A stretch of 64,000 bases of DNA from Mucor racemosus (GCA_027405735.1 JAPEHQ010000002.1:2926501-2990500), one strand, 5' to 3'; shown: positions 33,078 through 47,050, numbered from the stretch's first letter. Notes: generated by a model from the sequence alone, not told the origin. Numbers and translations: made by a program.

Positions 33078-34184
33078 ACGGAATATTGTATAAGATATTG
33101 TTAAATTTCACATGCTATTTTTATAAGGGTGTGCGGCATTACTATTCTCTTACTGCAATAACGACAACAACAACGGATGTATGACCTGCTTTTTTAATAC
33201 AAAAAACCCGTAAATCTTGCCATATACCGTATGTACGTCGTTATTCATATTTATACAGTAAAGCCGATATCAGTATTTTATGAAAATACTGCAAGTGGTT
33301 CAAGATATAAAACTATACAAAATAACACTTAGCATAAGCTTCAATTGAACTCTCATAATATTGCTGACTGTATTGCAATGCTTCTTACTGGATTTCAAAA
33401 ATCAGCACATATTTTTTTGTTAAAGAATTCTTTCTGCTCTTTGGAAAGTGTTTAAAGTAAATTAAAAGCATTGATAATAATCCTAAACATATTTGATTTA
33501 TGCTTGTATTTTAAAACAAACAAATATTATTATTCCCTTTGATGTATACCACAGTATAAAAATCATGTTTGATGATTTTAAACATAATTTCATCATCAGC
33601 GTATATTTTTTAATTTTTTTTTTCTGTTACCTAGAAAATGCCTAAAATATATACAGTACAATGAAAGAATTGGTCATCTTAAACATGCTTGCATTTTTAA
33701 AACGAAAAGAATTACTGCTAAAGTCATTAAAATAATTCTTGATAATGTTAAATAAAATTTCAGCATCAGCGCATCCAACGGCTATCAATGAAATGCTATT
33801 AGACAGGCACATGGGTAAATCAACCAAACTCCTTTTGCCTGTTTTGGATAACATAATTGAGTATCTCCAAGGTATATCCAGGATACTTTCAGTAATGTAA
33901 ATCAGTGTTTGGCATTCCATGAGGGCCAGAACACAGATATCCTCCAGACCTGATTTTTCAATAACCAATACAAAGAAAAGAGGGCAAGTGGCATTTATAA
34001 CTCAATGTATTTTTTTAAACAGAAACAGGGTTCACTTTTTTATATATGGGAATTTTTTTTTTCGAAAAAAAAAAAAGAAAAAAAACAATGCAATGCCTTT
34101 TTTTATAAAAAAAACACACTAGGAAGGTTATGGAAAGCCAAGACAAGAGCTCCGATGTGATCTGGAGCTTTCTGATTTTTTCAA
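33078..34184. other. Gene-free spacer
   Basis: A+T-rich spacer. Frames at 33642-33968 (-) and 33919-34122 (+) lack protein-like features; 34040-34110 is A/T homopolymer-rich. I see no element. Confidence 0.4.
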
Positions 34185-34190
34185 TATAAA
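34185..34190 (+). promoter_or_regulatory. TATA box of the zinc-ribbon gene
   Basis: TATAAA, followed by AGG, 59-64 bp upstream of the ATG at 34249. Confidence 0.5.
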
Positions 34191-34248
34191 AGGAAGGTAC
34201 GATAATTCATCAAAAAGGAACATTTCATTCTTATATTAATTTAAATAA

Positions 34249-34748
34249 ATGTCCCAGTGCTTTGTATTGTGTAAGTTATATACATGTCATTTAATGCAAT
34301 CCTTGTATTCATATTTCATTTTTTAGTAGGCGGTAATGACCGTAAAATCAAACTTGAAAATGCTACACATCCATGCCCTCGCTGTAAAAGACCAAATACA
34401 GTGCAGTTAACTCGCTATGAAAATGAATTAATTGTATTTAATCGAAAAATTGCTTTACCAAACAATATGAATGTTCGTTATGAATGCAATCAGTGTAAAT
34501 GGAAAAATCAAAATCTGCCTGAAAACGATCCTTGCAATCAACTTGTTTTATCTCATGAAGATGGCATTGATTACTTTTCAACTACAAATTACTTGTTTGT
34601 TGGATCAAAGACATCTTCTTCTCCCTCTGACCTTAATGCCACTTCTACTTGTACTACTAAATCTTACGCAAACTCCCTTTATCAACCCGCTAGTAAATCC
34701 TCTTGGAAACAGAGAAATTTATTCTCAAAACGTGCCTCATGTTCTTAG
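34249..34748 (+). CDS. Small zinc-ribbon protein, 147 aa
   Basis: Two exons (34249-34270, 34327-34748) join as MSQCFVLLGGNDRKIKL. The Cys pairs CPRC (about 26-29) and CNQC (about 69-72) form a zinc ribbon of the kind found in small fungal proteins that begin with a hydrophobic stretch followed by ...THPCPRC. The C-terminus is Ser/Thr-rich and poorly conserved-looking. Function of the family is not known to me. The short first exon is supported by the TATA box upstream and the exact phase of the join. The alternative Met at 34284 lies inside the intron. Confidence 0.7.
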
Positions 34749-34878
34749 AAAATCACAAAATTTAGGCTAATAATGTATAGATACCCTTAAAGATTGATTC
34801 GTTAGACCCTTATCATGCCCCATTCACACACTATTTACAATAAATATAAAAAAGGAATCTTTGATATGATTTGATAAT

Positions 34879-35828
34879 TTATTTTCTCATTCTTTTCTTG
34901 AATCTAGCCACAGCTTGGTCATCAGTAGCCATTAATTTGTGATCCAGTCTTGGCTTGTATTGCTTTGGTATTTGTTTTTCAAAATTTGCAGGTACATTTT
35001 CAGATGTATTCTGGCTTTTGCTGGATTCACTTTCTTCTCTTTCAGTGTCATCGATAAGCTTACGTTTTGCTCTTTCGGTTTCTTCGATATTTTGTAATCG
35101 AGTATCAATGCCTAAATCCACTTCTGGAATTGCAGTAAGCATTTGTGTTGATAATTGGACATTTCCCTCGGGCTCTTGTTGCTTTTGTCCTCCTTTTAAT
35201 CTATCTGGAATTCGATACAATTCTTCATAAATATCAACTAATCCACGGTCAACAATTTGTTCATCGTCTTCTTCATCATCATCTCTAGCTGCTGCCCCAC
35301 CTTTTCTTTTTTTCATTTCAGATTCTATATATTCCATCCTAAAAGTTAAAAAAGTTTAATATGCATGAAACATAATCCTCTTTTGAATATCTACATGTGC
35401 TTATCGACATCTAATGTATTCGTTGCCTTAGCAAATGCATCCAATTTAAGCTTTTTAGATTTATTGGCGGTTTCGTCCTCATCTAACTTTTGTCTGTATG
35501 CCTCGGATTCAACCAATCCTCCCTTTTTCAAACTCCAAGCATTAGGGTCCTCTATCTTCTTCTTTTTCTTTTTCTTCTCGGCACCCTTCAAAAGCTTATC
35601 AGCATCGATACCAACTGGCTTGCGACGAAGTTTTCGAAGTTCTGATAATTCTTCTATAGTTGCGCTAGTAATTTGGATGGTCAACTAAATGATGAAATAA
35701 AATTCATGTTTGGTTATATTATACCTGACTTGTTCCAAATCTTGGCTTGGTTCGTTGGTTGTTTCTAATTCATCATCGGATTCAACCTTCTTCTTTCTAT
35801 AGTTCTTTTGTTTTTTAAAGGTTGCCAT
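34879..35828 (-). CDS. TLS1-like: TLS1/C9orf78 family spliceosome-associated protein
   Basis: Three exons (35828-35725, 35664-35395, 35338-34879) encode 277 aa. It begins MATFKKQKNYRKKKVESDDE, continues ELSELRKLRRKPVGID, DKHMMEYIESEMKKRKG and VDIYEELYRIPDRLKG, and ends basic (ARFKKRMRK). This is the hepatocellular carcinoma-associated antigen 59/C9orf78 family. S. pombe Tls1 and human C9orf78 act with the Brr2-containing spliceosome; Tls1 also affects telomere silencing through splicing. It is a nuclear, charged, largely helical protein. The acceptor of exon 2 could alternatively be at 35684, but only 35664 keeps the frame with a good donor. It converges with the zinc-ribbon gene, 130 bp apart. 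Confidence 0.85.
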
Positions 35829-37089
35829 TGTTTCTAATAAGAACAAGTTTTTTTTTGTGTGTGTATGGTTCGCGTTGCTTACGACATTCTATCGGACAGC
35901 GACAGTCCCAAAAGAGCACGGATCAGATTGGAAACTGGATCGACATTAATGGAAATTAAGAAGCAAATAATTCCATGATACAGTTTCGGGGGACACAATC
36001 ATGAGTCAAAATCCAAGATGTTGGGGAGTCTTTTTGTTCGTTACCTTTTGCGCAATTAAACCATTCTTGATAAAAACAAATCAGTATCATTCGACGACAG
36101 ATGCTTTTTTTGTTTTTTCTATCGAATTGTCATGGTGAGATATGTAGCAATTTGAAATATTATAAAGCCATTTTTGTTTATATAATCCCAATTCGAAACG
36201 GGGCAAACATGCTCCATGAAAAGCACATCTAGAACAGTAATATACGGAACACAATAGCTTGTCAATGCGTATCTAATAACCCGCACCAATTATTAAAATC
36301 ACCTAGGCTTGTAGATCCTTTTTTTTTTTTTTTTTTGCAACAATTCCCATGGAATTTTTCGGGAACGTTCTATAGTGATGCTATACATCTTTAATCATCT
36401 TCCAAATCAATAAAAATGATATATTAATTAACCAGTGATATAGTATTTACACAATGGCACTTGATTCTAAGCCTGAGAAAATCTTGAAATTATTTGTTCC
36501 AATTAAAAATACGCCTTGCCATTGACAGTGTGCCAATTTTTAATTAACCTGTTGTTGTACAATTAAACTTTAATCATTGAAAGATATAATGGGGACCTAG
36601 GAACATTTGCACATATTATATGAGGATTATAAATTAATCCTAGAAAAATCATTTCAGGGAGTATTTTGTCCAAAAAATGCTTCAATTCACAAGAAATACT
36701 TAGATAACTATGCACACTTTTGTTTACGTAATATGCCTTGATTTGATTACAAATACTGTATACTATGATACACTGTCTAAAAAAGCTATATGACCATATC
36801 CAATAACAATGTATGCTACCCCCAGCAAACGAAATGGAACCCTTGAGAAGAAATAATTAGTTACTCTTGTGGAAGAAATCTACCCATAATTCCCTTATAA
36901 ATTTGAGTTCGTATTGCGATGTGAAAATCACAGAGTCTAATCAGTACGTTAAAATCACAAAAAAACAGCACCTAAAGCACCATGGGTGTTTCCAAACGCG
37001 TTGGCCGAATTAGGGTTGTTGCCAAGCCTAGCTTATACTACTGTAGTAGATTTGGCTGGCAAGGCTAACAAGCTGTTGGCGGCGCTTCA
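35829..37089. other. Gene-free spacer
   Basis: A+T-rich, with a T(18) run near 36320. 37008-37075 matches the core of the 70-bp foldback family (AGGGTTGTTGCCAAGCC...TTTGGCTGGCAAGG). No gene seen. Confidence 0.45.
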
Positions 37090-38060
37090 AAAAATTAAAC
37101 ACTGTAAAATCGATCCAAAATGATCCAAAGAATAAAATTGTTTAAATGCTCATGAACTGCAAAGTAAGTAGACCTAGCATATTAAATGGTTTTTGTACAG
37201 TTTTAAATTCTGCATCCAATTAAATAAAATTTGAAAAAATGCTTCATATAAAATTTTGCGCAAAATGCAATTGAAATTTTAGAGGTTTTTTGAAGATACA
37301 TATCACTTTTTATAAGCATATTTAAAATATAATAAATGGTAATAATGCGCAAACAAATTATCTATCGATCGAGCTATTATTTAACTTTTTAGCTACATTT
37401 TTCGTAGAGAAAACAAGATTTTTGTCCAATTTTTTTTCAGTTTCAGAATTTGGGATGAGGGTATACAAGGGGAAAATGGACGCCAGAAATGGAGGTACCT
37501 TTTTGTATACATTTTTGAGAATATCTCCACGAAAAATCAATATTTTGAAAAACTCTAAATTGGATCTGAGAGAGCTCAATGAGCTGAATGACATGAATGA
37601 AAAAAAAATGTTGCTCAATTTAACCAATATTTTGAAACCTACTATAGAAATGCCCAAAAAAAAAGAAAAAAAATGAAAGTGCACAGAATTTTTTTATACT
37701 AAAATATGTTATAGAGCACTTTAAAACAAGCAACTTTTATTATTAAAAGGCGATAGTATAGCTTAATTTTTTCTGGAGATATGAAGCCTCAAAGTTTTTA
37801 ATTTTTAGCAATGAAATACGCGTAAAAATCTGAAACATTAACACTAAAAAATTAATACCAACTGCAAAAAATAGGATATTTTCAGATACTTTTTTTTGGA
37901 TTAAAGTTGATTATCTCAGGTACCTTGGCATATAATTTTTTTCTGGTGTTATTTAGTGGAAAAAAAAGTAGAGCAGAGATGAAAAGTGAGGCCCTGTTTT
38001 CAAGGACAAAGTAGTGAATTTTCCGTGTTTTTGAATCTTTCAGGAGGTATAGAATAGATT
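37090..38060 (-). repeat. Dispersed repeat family D, copy 2 (inverted)
   Basis: Reverse-complement match to about 11790-12680 (TCGATCGAGCTATTATTTAA and TGCAAAGTAAGTAGACCTAG blocks). Open frames on both strands here are shadows of the repeat. Confidence 0.65.
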
Positions 38061-39153
38061 TAGGAATGGATGGCCTAATGCGATCAATCCATATCTACAT
38101 TTTCTGCTGAAAAGTTCAAATTTTTGTCTAATTTTTTTTGAACATCCAATTTTTTTGACGATCCAATACAAGGCTGAAGCTTGATAAAATCAACAATTTG
38201 CTCAAACTCGCTTTTCTTTACCAAAAATTAATACTTTTCAAAAAGAAAAAATGATACGAGTAGTTATAGATTAAATCTATCATGTCCAAAGAAGAAAGTT
38301 GCTAATTGCAAAATGCTTTAACTTTTATTTTCAATGAGATATTATTCATCAAAAATGCATTTTGCCATTTGGGCACTATAAAAATAAAATCCTTAACTTT
38401 GAAGAATTCTTTATCGTTAATAAATATTGATAAATAAAAACACTTTTTATGTTTCCATATAGCAGCATATCAGATATTATCTAGCGCTTTTTGTTTTGAT
38501 TATCAGCTATAAATCGATGCATGTTCTAGCACTGCTCTTGAGCAGATCAGAAGCTTTGGAAACTGGTTTTTTTTTCGGAATCCGACTAATGCAAATTACA
38601 TTTTGCTTAGGATCTTGAAGGAAAATCATACTTGAATTGAATATCTATACTATTAAAGTACTATTTATTTTTATTTTTATAAAGGCTTAACTGTAAGTGA
38701 ATGATTTCATCTAAAAAAAATCACTGAAAAGGTCTCTTGAAGGTTTGAAGATTAAAGCGTTGTTTTCTAATGTTTTAATGAACTCAAACATTTGTGCACA
38801 CCGTTATTGCTATCGCAGATCAAAAGAGGTTAAAATAGGGATTTTTTTAGGGATCAATGCTATTAATTGTTTAGGGATTAGATATGTGTTTACCTACTGA
38901 TATTCCGAGCAACCGAGATACTGCAATCTGATTGACTGAAAAATATGCGCCCTTAACATACCTCGAACTGACACTGAAAAACAAACCACTGGCACACACG
39001 CATGATTCCCTAATTCCTTTTGTAACATGCTAATTGTTACAAGTCTTCTGACCCTTTGATAACTCATCTTTTTTTTCTCTCTCTCTCTCTTTTTACATTA
39101 TTCTCCTCTCACTCTTCCTCTCTCCCCCTTTTTTTTAGTTTAATAAAGACAAA
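38061..39153. other. Gene-free spacer upstream of ATG2
   Basis: Unremarkable A+T-rich sequence; the last 90 bp is a C/T-rich (CTCTCTCT) tract, as often seen before fungal start codons. Confidence 0.45.
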
Positions 39154-42100
39154 ATGAAAGCTTGGAACTATTTATCTGAATGGACTAGTTATGCTTTACC
39201 TAAAAACATTCAAAAACGTTTGTACAAGTTTGTTTTAAGAAGAGCAATAGGGCAGTTTTTACAAAATGAACTCGACCTAGAAAACTTTGACATTGCCTTA
39301 ATGAATGGCAATTTGGAGTTACGTGATTTAGATTTAAATTTACAAGTAAATATTCATGATAAATTACGATTTTGATCGAAAATATTAACAGTTTTCTATA
39401 CATAGTTCATAAATAAGTTATTGGATGATACACCATTTATATTGGAAAAAGGAAGTGTATCGAGTATAAGTGCTTCTATACCATGGGCAAAGCTCTTAAC
39501 AGCTGATATTTCGCTCAAAATTCAAGGATTACAATTATATTTACGCCCAATGAAGAATAAACCAAAATTGCCAAAAGGTAATAAAGAAAAACATCAAATC
39601 AAGAATAAAACTAATACATTTACACATTGAATAGAAGATGAACAAACATCTACACCAACTGAAGAACACATCTTGTCATCTTCCTTACATTTTGCCGATG
39701 ATTTTTTAAGGACTGAAATCGAGAAAGAACAAGCAGATGCGCTACACAAATCAATACAGGATTCATTCCATGGATCAGCAACTACAAATGACGATATGGA
39801 TATGGAAGGACTTCAAGTATTGACCAAAGTAATTGATAAAATGATGTCTAGAGTCAAAATAGATGTTATAGATACTTTAATACGAATCATTCATCAATCA
39901 GCTGTTCCTTTAACAAATGCACCTGACAATGAATATCATCTTGATATCTGTATTCCGAGAATTTCTTACTTTGATGAGACTCCAGAATTTAATACATCAA
40001 ATACAACTGGATCTACACATAACGATTTAATGGAAAGTTCAATTCTGATGCCTCCAGTTGCTAACGAAACGATCAAAATTATTACTTTGGCTTCACCAGA
40101 AATTTGGCTTAGATCAGCAGCAAGTGCTTCTAATACAACTTCTCCTACTGGTAACACAACGAGTAGTCTTTACTCAATTCCAACACAAAGCGAAACAACT
40201 ATAAATCAAGGTCAAGACGACAGTGATGAAAATGATGATGATTTTCTCAATCAGACGGAATTCTTTGAAGCAAATCAAGGTAATTCTAGTTTATTTCAAA
40301 GTCGATATAGATCATTCAATAGAAAAATGAGTGGATCAATCACACCAAAAGCAAATGCCAATAGTTACAAACCTTATGAAGCTTTATTATTTACAACTAT
40401 GGATAAAAAGAACTGGATTAGAATCAAGTTGAGGCCATCTATAGACAGCGTATCATTCTTGTCTATTAAGCAAATTGATTTTTGGGTCACACATATGAGA
40501 GCCATCATATCACCTCAACAGATTGCTTTTTTTATGGATTTACTAGATGCCATGACAGCACCTTCTGCTCCACAGGAAGAAAAACCTAGAAAATCATCTA
40601 CTAAATCAACATGTTCAAAAAAAACTACTGAAATGGATTTACTAGGTGATCTGGATTCATTCAACACTGATAGCACCACTCCTATTCCTTCTACTCCAGT
40701 TTTCAACATGGCTAATTCCTCATCTCTATTATCAGCATCATCATCATCAACGGCAGCGACACCATCAACACAAAATATACCAGAACGTAAGATTAAATTA
40801 CAGATATCCCTTGTAGAACTATTTCTTTTAGGTGATGATGAACCTGTCCGTCAATGGTCTGAGCCAGGTCTCAATAAAAACCATTTAAGGTTCGCTATCC
40901 AACAACTCAATATGCGAATTCAACAATTTCCAAATTATCAACAACAAAAACATAAATTATTATCCATTACGGAAATGCGTATAGCTAACGTTGTATTCGA
41001 TGAATGGATTGTTCGACCTCCACAAGCAAAAAATACAGCATTTTCAGCAAGATCACAAACTAAATATAATGTATATAACCCTATTTTTCAATTTGATAAT
41101 CGAATCAAGCAGGATTATCATCCTGAGGAGCATTTCCCCGCATATAATCCTTTACAATCAAACACTGATAAACAACAACAACAGCAGCAACAAACAGAAG
41201 CTATACGTATTCGAATTGAAAAGAAACAAAAAACTCGAGAATCAGGAGGGAGATTTGCTGTTGAAGAAGGCATTTCGTTTGAAGAAGACATTACAATTGA
41301 TATACCTGCTTTTAAATTACAAATTGATCCTTGTATCATAGACCGGATCGAAAATTATATTCATGCTATTGATGCATATAATAAATTAAAAGAAGAGCAA
41401 CAAAAGCAAGATGGTTCGTTCAACAATTCGCATAAAACAAATGAAGAGCCAAGGTTTGTGTATCATGTACCATGTAAAATATACATTCATCTTACTTTTT
41501 TCTTTTACAGGCCATCAATATACGACGATTTACAATCTCATGAGAATGTTCAAAAGCGTAAAGTGCGAGTACGTTGTGCATTTATACGTATATTATTGTT
41601 TGCTCCTGACATGAGTCAAATCAGTACAAGAGAAGAATTCAATGATCGATTTCATGATAGTCAATTGAGTATCGATATCAAGAAATTAGCTGTTACATGG
41701 AATTCTACAACAACAGTAATAGATGATGTATTAGACAAGGAAGATCATCGTCCTACTGCTAGTAAAAGCAGCAGAAGCAGCAGTAATAGCCATGTCAACA
41801 ACAATAGTAATAGCAAGCTCAATGTTGAATTGAATTATGTCAATGTATTTATGCATTTAAAGAATGATGAAATGGCCAGATGTTGGTTTACTGCAAAAAC
41901 AATACAAGAAAGTAGTAAAATGTTTACTACAGACGGAACACTTTCACCTACAATTGAAATCACTATTCAAGATGTGCAACCTTCTGCTTATTCTGATACT
42001 TCTTCTAGCAGTAGATCAGGCTTCTTTGGTGCTGGTTCTAACATTGTGGAAACACTATTCAAGTTTTTAGAAAAGAATGAGAATTTTAATAGTGAACAAA

Positions 42101-45100
42101 AGGTTCATATTCCCATGGATGAACAATCGGAATCTGCATTGATGTTCAAGCAAAGAACTATTGAAACATCAGTAAGTTTTTATTCGGATATAAAAGATTG
42201 ATATAGCTAAATATTTTGAATTAGACATTTGTAATCAATTGTCATTTTCCTCAAGCAGATATGAAGCTTACAAAGCAAATTTGGCATAAAGTTCAAATCA
42301 TTCAAAATGATTTGCTATTATGGCAACCAAAATTCATTACGCTTCAGCAATCCCAAAGCCTTGATGATCTATCATCTTCACAATCAATGGATTTTCACAA
42401 TTTCTTTTCTGATATAAAGTCTACTTCGAGTGTTATGAGTCAAAGTTATGAAAGGTTACGACCATTAAACTATCAACAACAACAACAAATGGGTTATTTT
42501 CCACCTACTGCGCCTATGTCTGTTCAAAAGCAAAGCTTGTTTTCAATCGTAGCAGTAATGAGCAATGGTGTCTGGGATATTAATACATCAGAGAATCACA
42601 TTTATCGTTTACAATTCTCTGAATTCAAATACTTTGCTGCTATGAAACACTTGGGAGAGAATGAAAATATCACTACACTTGATATTGAAGATCTTGATGT
42701 AACTGATATTTCAAATGTCAAGAAGCATGTTAAATTATTATACAAGACTATACCAAAAAATATCCATGTAAGCTTATCATTAAAGCATTTTTTTTTAATA
42801 TAGAAATACTCATTATATTCTTCAAGCCAAAACGAAATACCTCCATGGTATCATTGATTTCAAGGTTAAATTCTTTTCCAGAATCAAATCGTATCAACAA
42901 AGTAACCAGTGTAGTAGCATGCAATTTATGTTGGAAAGCAACCGCAGATATATCTTTTGTCGATGAAATTATCGAATTTCAAAAGGTGCCTGAAGAGATG
43001 GTTTTTATTGATCCACCTACTCAATACATTAAAGTATTTGCTCATATTTTGGAAACATCAATAGATTATGAACCCATCTATAGTCCAACAAGAGCAGTTG
43101 TCATTCTCGACGGAATTGAAGTCATTACAAACATTCTTGCAGGTCAACCTTTAATGGAGATCAAGACATTTGTTCAAAGCATTGAATTGTATCTGATTGA
43201 TGATAAACAAGAGCTTGATCTGACTGTAGAGAGGCGTATGGAAGGAAAAACCAGCGATGCCCGTAATTACTGGACCACTTTAGGTTTTGCAAATGTATTA
43301 TCTATTCAAAATATCGAGCTCGCAGTAAAGATCAAGTTAGATGAGCACATTTCTGCTCCACAAGCTGATGTTTCATTGATCAGCACAGATATTTGCATTG
43401 ATTCTAATGCAGATTCTTTCCAAACATTGCTTAATTTGATCACATTTGTCACTAATAATGGTGATACAACTATACCTGCTCATGCTATTGCTGCAGCCAA
43501 GAGAGGAGCTCAACATCATCAATGTCCTCATAGTCGTCCTCGTAGCCATCCTCGTCGTCGTCGCTTTTCAAAGGTACATGCAACCATACAGAAAGAAGAC
43601 ATGTTGGCTAGTATTGATGAAAGTGCATTTAAATTATCGCCACAAAATATATCGCCACCTACTATGATTGAAGCACCTGAAATGGAGGAATTTAGCCTTG
43701 TAGAAGAGTTTTATCAAACAAATGATGAACATCAAGGTAATAAGCCGATTCTTGTACCTCCTACTAAACCTCGTCGTAAACAGCATCGTCATAATCGAAG
43801 TACCACTACTACTACTGAAGATATTATTCGTATTTTGACTCCAATAGATGATTTGGACAGTCGATTACAGCTGGAAGTAATTGAAGATTATTTTGGTGTT
43901 GAAAAAAAAGCAGCAGTGCCCAAATCTGTTGTAGACATTACAAAAGCAAATCTATCGTTGCGTGTAGCCAATGTTAATGTTGTTTGGAAATTATATGATG
44001 GTTATGAATGGACTTATGTTAAATCTGATATGGCAGCAAGAGATACTACGGAAGAACAGCAACAGCAGCAAGAACAGCAAACTGGATTTGGTGAAGATTT
44101 TGTGAGAAAACCCACAAAATCAAAAAAGAAGCGCACGGGAGATGCTCATATCGAATTCAAGCTTGACAACATTGCAGTGGATTTTGATCTGATGCCTGAA
44201 AAAGATGAAACTGCATTTTATTTTCATTTGCGAATCAAGGATGTAGAAATTATTGACAATATTCGAACTTCTGCTTGGAAAAAGTTCTTGGGATATATGC
44301 GATCTGGTGTGGATCAAAGAGAAATTGATGATTGTATGGTCAATGTAGAACTGATTAGTCTCCGACCTGTACAGGATGATCCTCAGCAAGAGTATCGATT
44401 AAAAGCGAGATTACTACCCATTCGATTGTATGTAGATCAGGATGCTATGAATTTCTTGCAGAAATATTTTTTGTTTGAAAAATCTTATTTGAGATCTACT
44501 CGTGCTGCTAATTTGTCTATCCCTAAAAATGATGATACATCCGAAGAGTATTATGATCAAGACGAAGATGAGGATAAAGATGAAACTGGTCAGTTTGAAA
44601 ATGGAGAAGATTATACTGATGAAGCACCTGGCATGTTCTTTCGTATGTATTAATGAAAAAAAAATAGTGAAATATTATACTAATATATCTTTAGAATATG
44701 TCGATATTCATCCAATTACGCTCAAAGTTGATTACAAACCCAAAGTCTTTAATATAGGCAACTTTAGAGAAGGTCAAGTTATCGAGTTAATGAACTTATT
44801 CCGATTAGATGCAGCAGAAATACAATTAAGTCATATCAAATTGACTGGTATCAAGGGCATGGATGGTTTACTAGATAAATTAAGCAAAGAATGGCTACCT
44901 CATATCCTCAACACACAAAAGGGTAATATGGTTTCGGGTGTATCCCCTGTGCGTTCTATTGTCAATCTGAGCACAGGTGTTTCTGATTTAGTACTATTAC
45001 CCATACAACAATACCGCAAAGATGGTCGATTAATGAAGGGTATTCAACGAGGCACATCCTCTTTTGCCAGAGCAACTGCTATAGAAGCTATTAAACTAAG

Positions 45101-45802
45101 CTCTCGAGTAGCTACAGGAGCTCAAGTTATTTTAGAACATGCAGATGGATTCTTTTCACCTACTACACCTCCATCATCAACTGCTACTTTTTCATCCTCA
45201 TCATCCTCTGCTCAATTGCAACAATTGCATGATCAACATCAACATTTTGTATATACAGACGTCAATGGCACTGAAATTACTGCAACCGATGATGACATTT
45301 CACCAATCAAGTCATCATCATATGTAGCTGCTGCAACAGTTCCTAATTCCAAAGGTAAAGAAAAGTATCGCCGTAGTAGCAGTAGCGGAGGAAGTCCAAG
45401 TGATCTTACTGAGGGATTGCAATTCGCCTATCAGAACATAAGCAAGAATTTAGGATCTGCAGCTCAAACCATTTTTGCAGTGCCTACAGAGATTCAAACT
45501 GAGGATAATCATGGAAACGAGTACGAGTATGGTACTAGTCATGGAAGTAACAGTAGTAGAGGTAGTGGTAGCAATGCTAAAGCTGTGATTCGTGCTGTCC
45601 CAGTAGCTGTAATCAAACCAATGATTGGATTGACAGATGCTTTTCAAAGCATATTGACTGGACTAAGAAATTCTATTGATCCTGTAATGAGATTACAAAG
45701 CGAAGATGTAAGTTCCACATGCCACTAATGATATTGGCTAAAAAGATATTAATTTTTGATTTTTGATTTTTTGATTTGTAGAAATATAAAAAACCTAAAT
45801 AA
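39154..45802 (+). CDS. ATG2: Autophagy-related protein 2, lipid-transfer protein
   Basis: Nine exons: 39154-39345, 39418-39577, 39635-41453, 41511-42171, 42225-42767, 42804-42847, 42910-44642, 44695-45707, 45782-45802; 2061 aa. ATG2 is a rod-shaped bridge that moves phospholipid from ER to the growing autophagosome with ATG9 and ATG18. The N-terminal chorein domain contains LPKNIQKRLYKFVLRRAIGQ and SISASIPWAKLLT (about 1-110). The C-terminus has the conserved VDIHPITLKVDYKP, GVSPVRSIVNLSTGVSDLVL and RLMKGIQRGTSSFARAT. Gln, Ser and Asn runs fill the middle. The 57-nt intron at 41454 has no stop and could be read through. The intron at 42848-42909 is the only choice that keeps the frame and is the least certain part. 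Confidence 0.85.
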
Positions 45803-46064
45803 CTAATCCAAAACATCTGGTAATTTGCCAATTTCGAACAAAAATATCAATCTTACATATATAAAAAAATGTACAGTTCATTTTCAAGAACTGAAGTTTT
45901 ACGCTAAAACCATAATTTAATAAATTATTTCCCGTTACATACAGAAAGCAATTCTTTAAATGGATCATTTAGCTTGTAATAACCCAAAAAGGTTAAACTT
46001 TGATGTATTTTTGCAAACGATTCAGTTATTTTTCAAAAACACAGACCCAGTTATCATACAAATA
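45803..46064. other. Short gene-free spacer
   Basis: The 3' flank of ATG2; nothing recognised. Confidence 0.4.
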
Positions 46065-46441
46065 TCAATTATTTTCTCTTTTCCTAACGTTGATAGTCAG
46101 TAACTTCTTTGTATCTTGATTAGCATGAATAGGTACGTTATCCATGATCAAGTAATGGTTTTTAAAATGAGGATGTCTGTCAAGAATATCTATAACCTTG
46201 GCAATGAAATTGAAGTAATGACCTGTTACTGTGCCTTCTTGAAATTTATGGCACATTTTTCAGTAACAAAATTGTACAGAGCAGTTTTAGAGACTTTTAG
46301 ATCCGCAAACTGCGTTGTCATGTTTTCCATCATTTCGTCCAAAACTAATGACGCTTTTTCATCAATCAAATCATAAGAAACTCCATTTCCTTTATCATCA
46401 AATAGCCCTCCTTGCCCATCTTCATGTACAAAATCACTCAT
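46065..46441 (-). pseudogene. Internally deleted Tc1/mariner transposase
   Basis: The upstream half ends LKVSKTALYNFVTEKCAINF. The downstream half has GTVTGHYFNFIAKVIDIL and the second catalytic motif LIMDNVPIHAN. Between them the region with the first catalytic Asp is missing and the frame shifts at about 46235. The third catalytic residue (NPIE) is also absent. Mucoralean Tc1-like transposases join these blocks through about 130 more residues. A dead relic, different in sequence from the transposase at 18454. Confidence 0.7.
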
Positions 46442-46633
46442 TTATGTTATATAAAAAAAAAAAAAGACTCCAAAAATACGTCAATTTTTGAACTGAAAAT
46501 GCGTTAAATTTTAATACAAATTATGGATAAATTTTTTTATTGGAGATTGGTTAAATTTTAATCTGAAAATTAATCAAATTTCATTGCAAAAGTATGCAAA
46601 TAAAAAGTGAAAATAGTGTACTTGTACTATAAT

Positions 46634-47050
46634 TTATTGTTGACTGTTACGGCAAAGTCTGATTATACATGAAAGTGAAGGACGCTCGACGGGCTTGGCA
46701 TCTTGCTTGTCATCTTGTTTTTCATCTTGCTTGTCATCTTTCGCGTCATGATCGTAGTATACAGCCAAATCACTAATTTGACTGTTCTTGGGTACCGAGA
46801 ATAATCCGTTTTCAGGAGTGGGAAGAATGCTCTTGAATTGCTCAGGACTGGTGATGTGAATCACTACTCCGTTGTTATCCGGTTTCAAAAGCGATTGCCA
46901 GCGAGTGGAATTGAACGATAACCATTGACCTGTAGATCCATCAGACCCTTTGAGCCAGTAATAGTCAATGAGACCTGATTCCAATTGTTCCATGTGAGCA
47001 GAAACACCAGCAATGAGAATAGCAGCGGTAGCCAAAAGAGATAATTTCAT
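46634..47050 (-). CDS. Secreted protein of unknown function, 138 aa
   Basis: Starts MKLSLLATAAILIAGVSAHM, a clear signal peptide with likely cleavage after Ala18. The mature part has DYYWLKGSDGSTGQWLSF and FKSILPTPENGLFSVPKN, then an Asp/Lys/Gln repeat region (KQDEKQDDKQD). It ends with two Cys in SCIIRLC. Codon use is richer in G/C than the spacer, suggesting good expression. The start at 47050 is preferred to 47074 because the TATA box at 47095-47102 is only about 20 bp from the upstream Met. I do not recognise the family; an extracellular or wall-associated protein is likely. Confidence 0.65.
   Translation of the reverse strand: MKLSLLATAAILIAGVSAHMEQLESGLIDYYWLKGSDGSTGQWLSFNSTRWQSLLKPDNNGVVIHITSPEQFKSILPTPENGLFSVPKNSQISDLAVYYDHDAKDDKQDEKQDDKQDAKPVERPSLSCIIRLCRNSQQ

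Noticed and set aside
42845..44653. Separate gene starting at the ATG at 42845
   Set aside because: It is the middle of ATG2; a 62-nt intron (42848-42909) joins it in frame to the preceding exons.
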